Shown one piece after another: positions 61,870-64,000 of a stretch of DNA of 64,000 bases. A program made the position numbers and the translations under genes. Source of the stretch: Plastoroseomonas hellenica. GTDB lineage: Bacteria; Pseudomonadota; Alphaproteobacteria; Acetobacterales; Acetobacteraceae. The stretch covers positions 62,001 through 126,000 of the forward strand of contig NZ_JAAGBB010000014.1 in NCBI RefSeq assembly GCF_018129085.1, read 5' to 3'. Within the stretch, counting starts at the first letter, position 1; the number at the start of each line of letters is the position of its first letter. The notes beneath the pieces were generated by a model. It had not been told where the DNA came from and did not search any database. It worked only from the letters and a program-made list of their open reading frames with translations.

Positions 61870-62136
61870 TTGAGTGCGAGCCTTGCCCTGGAAGCCGAGA
61901 TGGCCAGGCTGATCGTTGAATCCCTCCATCTCGACGTGGATGCCGACGGCATCGACCCGGACGCCCCCCTGTTCGGGGAGGGGCTCGGCCTCGATTCGAT
62001 CGACGCGCTGGAGATCGCGCTGGCCATCTCCAGGCGCTACGGCTTCCAGCTCCGTTCCGATGACGAACGCAATCACCGCATCTTCGCGAGCCTCCGGGCG
62101 TTGTCCGGCCATGTCGAGAAGAACCGGACGCGGTGA
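61870..62136 (+). CDS. Acyl carrier protein
   Basis: This is an 88-residue carrier. The phosphopantetheine serine is Ser43 in GLGLDSIDALEIAL. The TTG start at 61870 follows AGGAGA at ideal distance; an in-frame ATG at 61843 would add 9 residues without a good site. With the next two genes it matches the order carrier-membrane protein-AMP ligase seen in aryl polyene (ape) clusters, where it would carry the growing polyene. Most such clusters have two carriers; only one is seen here. Confidence 0.88.
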   Translation: MSASLALEAEMARLIVESLHLDVDADGIDPDAPLFGEGLGLDSIDALEIALAISRRYGFQLRSDDERNHRIFASLRALSGHVEKNRTR

Positions 62137-62191
62137 GAGCCCGATGCCCAGCCAGACCATCTCCGCCCCTTTCCCATACGGGCTCTGAGGC

Positions 62192-62788
62192 ATGGCATCG
62201 CCGCTGATCGCGCGGCTCTGGTTGACCGTGCCGCTGGCCGGGGCCGGCATCGCATTGCGCGTCGCGGGGCAGGTCCATTGGGCCGCTGCGGCCGAGATCG
62301 CGCTGGTCAGCGCCGCCATTTTCCCCTCCCGCCGCCTGCCGGTGCTGGCCGCGGTCGCCGCTGTTACCGCCGGGCTGGCGCTCGCGCTGATGCGGCCGGG
62401 GGCGCCGGAGCTGGTCTTCAGCGCCTTGCCGCTGGTCGCCGACCTGTTGCTCGGCCTGCATTTCGGCGCCACCCTCGGCCCCGGGCGGGAAGCGCTGATC
62501 CATCGCTACATCCGCGCCGAGCAGGGCCGGGTGCCGCCCGAATGCGTCCGCTACGCCTGGCGGCTGACCGCGCTTTGGACCCTGGCTTTCGTCGGCTTCG
62601 GCCTGGTGCAGGCGCTGGCCCTGGTCGGGATCGGCCTGACCCCGCTTCAGGGCCTGTGGCTGCAGGCAGCGCTGATGCCGACCCTGTTCCTCGGCGAGCA
62701 TCTGGTGCGGGCACGGCTCTTCCCGGCGCTGCCGGCATCTCCCGTCAGCACCATCCGCAGCATCCTCAGGGCATCCCATGCCGGCTGA
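62192..62788 (+). CDS. COG4648-like membrane protein (ApeG-like)
   Basis: This is a 198-residue protein with about five hydrophobic segments. GLHFGATLGPGREALIHRYI (about residues 89-108) is a conserved stretch in membrane proteins encoded with aryl polyene or related fatty-acid-like clusters. The function is unknown. The ATG follows CTGAGGC. A 7-bp long-range stem, GAGCCCG/CGGGCTC (62137-62143, 62179-62185), spans the 55-base gap before it. Its end overlaps the next gene by 11 bases. Confidence 0.72.
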   Translation: MASPLIARLWLTVPLAGAGIALRVAGQVHWAAAAEIALVSAAIFPSRRLPVLAAVAAVTAGLALALMRPGAPELVFSALPLVADLLLGLHFGATLGPGREALIHRYIRAEQGRVPPECVRYAWRLTALWTLAFVGFGLVQALALVGIGLTPLQGLWLQAALMPTLFLGEHLVRARLFPALPASPVSTIRSILRASHAG

Positions 62789-64000
62789 CCACCTGAAGCT
62801 GACCGAACGCGCGCCGGAGGAGGTGCTGTATCGCCGCGGGCCGGAGGCGATCACCGTCGCCGGCTTCCTGGCCGATGTCATGGCGACCGCGGCACTGCTG
62901 CCGGCCCGCGGCCCGGTCGCGAACCTCTGCACCGATCGCTACCTGGCCCTGGTCGGCTTCGCGGCCGCGCTGGTCGCGGGCCATACGACGCTCCTGTCCG
63001 CCGACCGTTCCCCGCGGCGGCTGCGCGAGCTGGCGGAAAGCCACGCCGCGACCATCGCGCTGGCCGAAGCGGCGGAGCCGGGCTGGGCGCTGCCGGTCCT
63101 GACGCCCCGCCGGGCGGGTGCCGTCTTCAGGGGCGCGGTTCCCGCCTTCCCGGCCGACATGATCGCCGCCATCGCCTTCACCTCCGGCAGCACCGGGGAA
63201 CCGACCCCGCATGTGAAGCCCTGGGGGTCCCTGGTGCGGCATGCCCGGACCGCCGCCACGCGCTTCGGGCTGCGGCACGGGGACGGCGCCCCCGCGACCC
63301 TGGTCGCGACGGTGCCGCCGCAGCACATGTACGGCTTCGAGACCACCATGATGGTGCCGCTGGTCAGCGCCGCGGCGGGCTTCTCGGGCCCGAACTTCTA
63401 CCCCTCCGACATCGCCGACGGGCTGGCGCAGGCGCCGGGCCGGCGCATCCTGATCACGACGCCTTTGCAGATGCGCGCCCAGCTCGAAGCCGCGGCGCCG
63501 CTGCCGCCGATCGATGCCGTGATCTCGGCCACCGCCCCGCTCGGGGTCGGGATCGCCGCCCAGGCGGAGCGCGCCTGGAACACCCGGGTGCTGGAGATCT
63601 ACGGCGCCACCGAGGCGGGTTCGCTGGCCTCCCGCCGGACGCTGGATGGTGATGCCTGGCTGCCCTATCCCGAGATCCGCTTCGCGATCGAGGGCCGCTG
63701 CGCCATCGTCGATGTGCCGGGCCTGCCGCACCGCGTGCCGCTGGCCGATGAGCTGGAGCCACTCACCGGCACCGCCTTCCGCCTGCTCGGCCGGCGGACC
63801 GACATCGTGAAGCTGGCGGGCAAGCGCGCATCGCTCGCCGGGCTCAACCGGATCCTGACCGGGATCGAGGGTGTGCGCGACGGCGTCTTCCTGCCGCCCG
63901 AGGACCTGGACCGCAATCCGGCCGCCCGGCTCTGCGCCTTCGTCGTGGCGCCGGGCCGGTCCGCCGAGCAAATCATCGCGGCGCTGCGCGAGCGGGTGGA
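62778..64000 (+). CDS. AMP-dependent acyl/aryl ligase (ApeH-like), 3' end beyond the window
   Basis: About 407 residues are visible with no stop, so the gene continues past 64000. The adenylation core motif is IAFTSGSTGEPTPHVK (about 133-148), followed by EIYGATEAG and the hinge region RLLGRRTDIVKLAGKR. In aryl polyene clusters such ligases activate the aromatic starter acid (for example 4-hydroxybenzoate) for loading onto the carrier protein. The ATG at 62778 overlaps the previous gene by 11 bases. Confidence 0.87.
   Translation, partial: MPADHLKLTERAPEEVLYRRGPEAITVAGFLADVMATAALLPARGPVANLCTDRYLALVGFAAALVAGHTTLLSADRSPRRLRELAESHAATIALAEAAEPGWALPVLTPRRAGAVFRGAVPAFPADMIAAIAFTSGSTGEPTPHVKPWGSLVRHARTAATRFGLRHGDGAPATLVATVPPQHMYGFETTMMVPLVSAAAGFSGPNFYPSDIADGLAQAPGRRILITTPLQMRAQLEAAAPLPPIDAVISATAPLGVGIAAQAERAWNTRVLEIYGATEAGSLASRRTLDGDAWLPYPEIRFAIEGRCAIVDVPGLPHRVPLADELEPLTGTAFRLLGRRTDIVKLAGKRASLAGLNRILTGIEGVRDGVFLPPEDLDRNPAARLCAFVVAPGRSAEQIIAALRERV

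Overview
The window is GC-rich and gene-dense and reads as a chromosome segment of a free-living alphaproteobacterium. It is most likely an Acetobacteraceae (Roseomonas-like) organism. The basis is the short HPr kinase with RapZ, EIIA-Man, HPr and EI in one run, the several orphan Bug-type solute receptors, the many transporters for organic acids, peptides and amides, the glyoxylate-bypass lyase and the flagellar stator genes. This is inference from gene content; there is no rRNA or marker gene to prove it. I see no tRNA, rRNA, CRISPR array, insertion sequence or prophage. No stretch longer than 300 bases lacks a gene; the longest gaps are 31907-32187, 38977-39209 and 12336-12568, and each is described.

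Layout. 1-1423: end of a PLP dehydratase and a DUF1345 membrane protein. 1514-4582: isocitrate lyase with a 60-residue duplicated-motif protein, divergent from a ScfR/RamB-type regulator. 4614-6197: GST and a TauE-type exporter. 6205-12335: peptide-type ABC permeases and receptor, an Asp/Glu racemase-family protein and a second receptor. 12569-14966: motB-motA in reversed order and a thioesterase. 15006-20574: threonine dehydratase-like enzyme, then the phosphorelay hprK-rapZ-EIIA-HPr-EI and a small secreted protein. 20614-23912: tricarballylate oxidation genes tcuB-tcuA with a divergent GntR regulator. 24017-30771: seven tightly packed genes encoding a whole ABC importer followed by a whole TRAP importer. 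30905-37577: ReAV-type asparaginase and urtABCDE, with a probable sigma-54 promoter. 37585-43817: soluble chemoreceptor, SDR, arfB, eutBC and a two-subunit ThDP decarboxylase. 43844-49855: Bug receptor, 2-hydroxyacid dehydrogenase, MmgE/PrpD protein, BASS-type carrier and MFS transporter. 49967-54765: Bug receptor, gamma-glutamyltransferase, then an RTX calcium-binding protein with a HlyC-like acyltransferase. 54889-60834: Bug receptor, enoyl-CoA hydratase, D-tartrate dehydratase, methyltransferase, MipA/OmpV porin and a cation/proton antiporter. 60792-64000: polysaccharide deacetylase divergent from an ACP, membrane protein and AMP ligase that look like the first genes of an aryl-polyene-type cluster.

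The physiology is scavenging of small organic acids, amides, amines and peptides (tartrate, tricarballylate, asparagine, urea or amides, ethanolamine). Chemotaxis/motility and a PTS-type regulatory relay may link carbon and nitrogen status.

Outside the genes the main signal is a set of dispersed, hairpin-rich intergenic repeats of three families (R1, R2, R3). In two families the stems differ between copies by paired changes that keep the base pairing, and the tetraloops are mostly ATTC/GAAT or GGAT.
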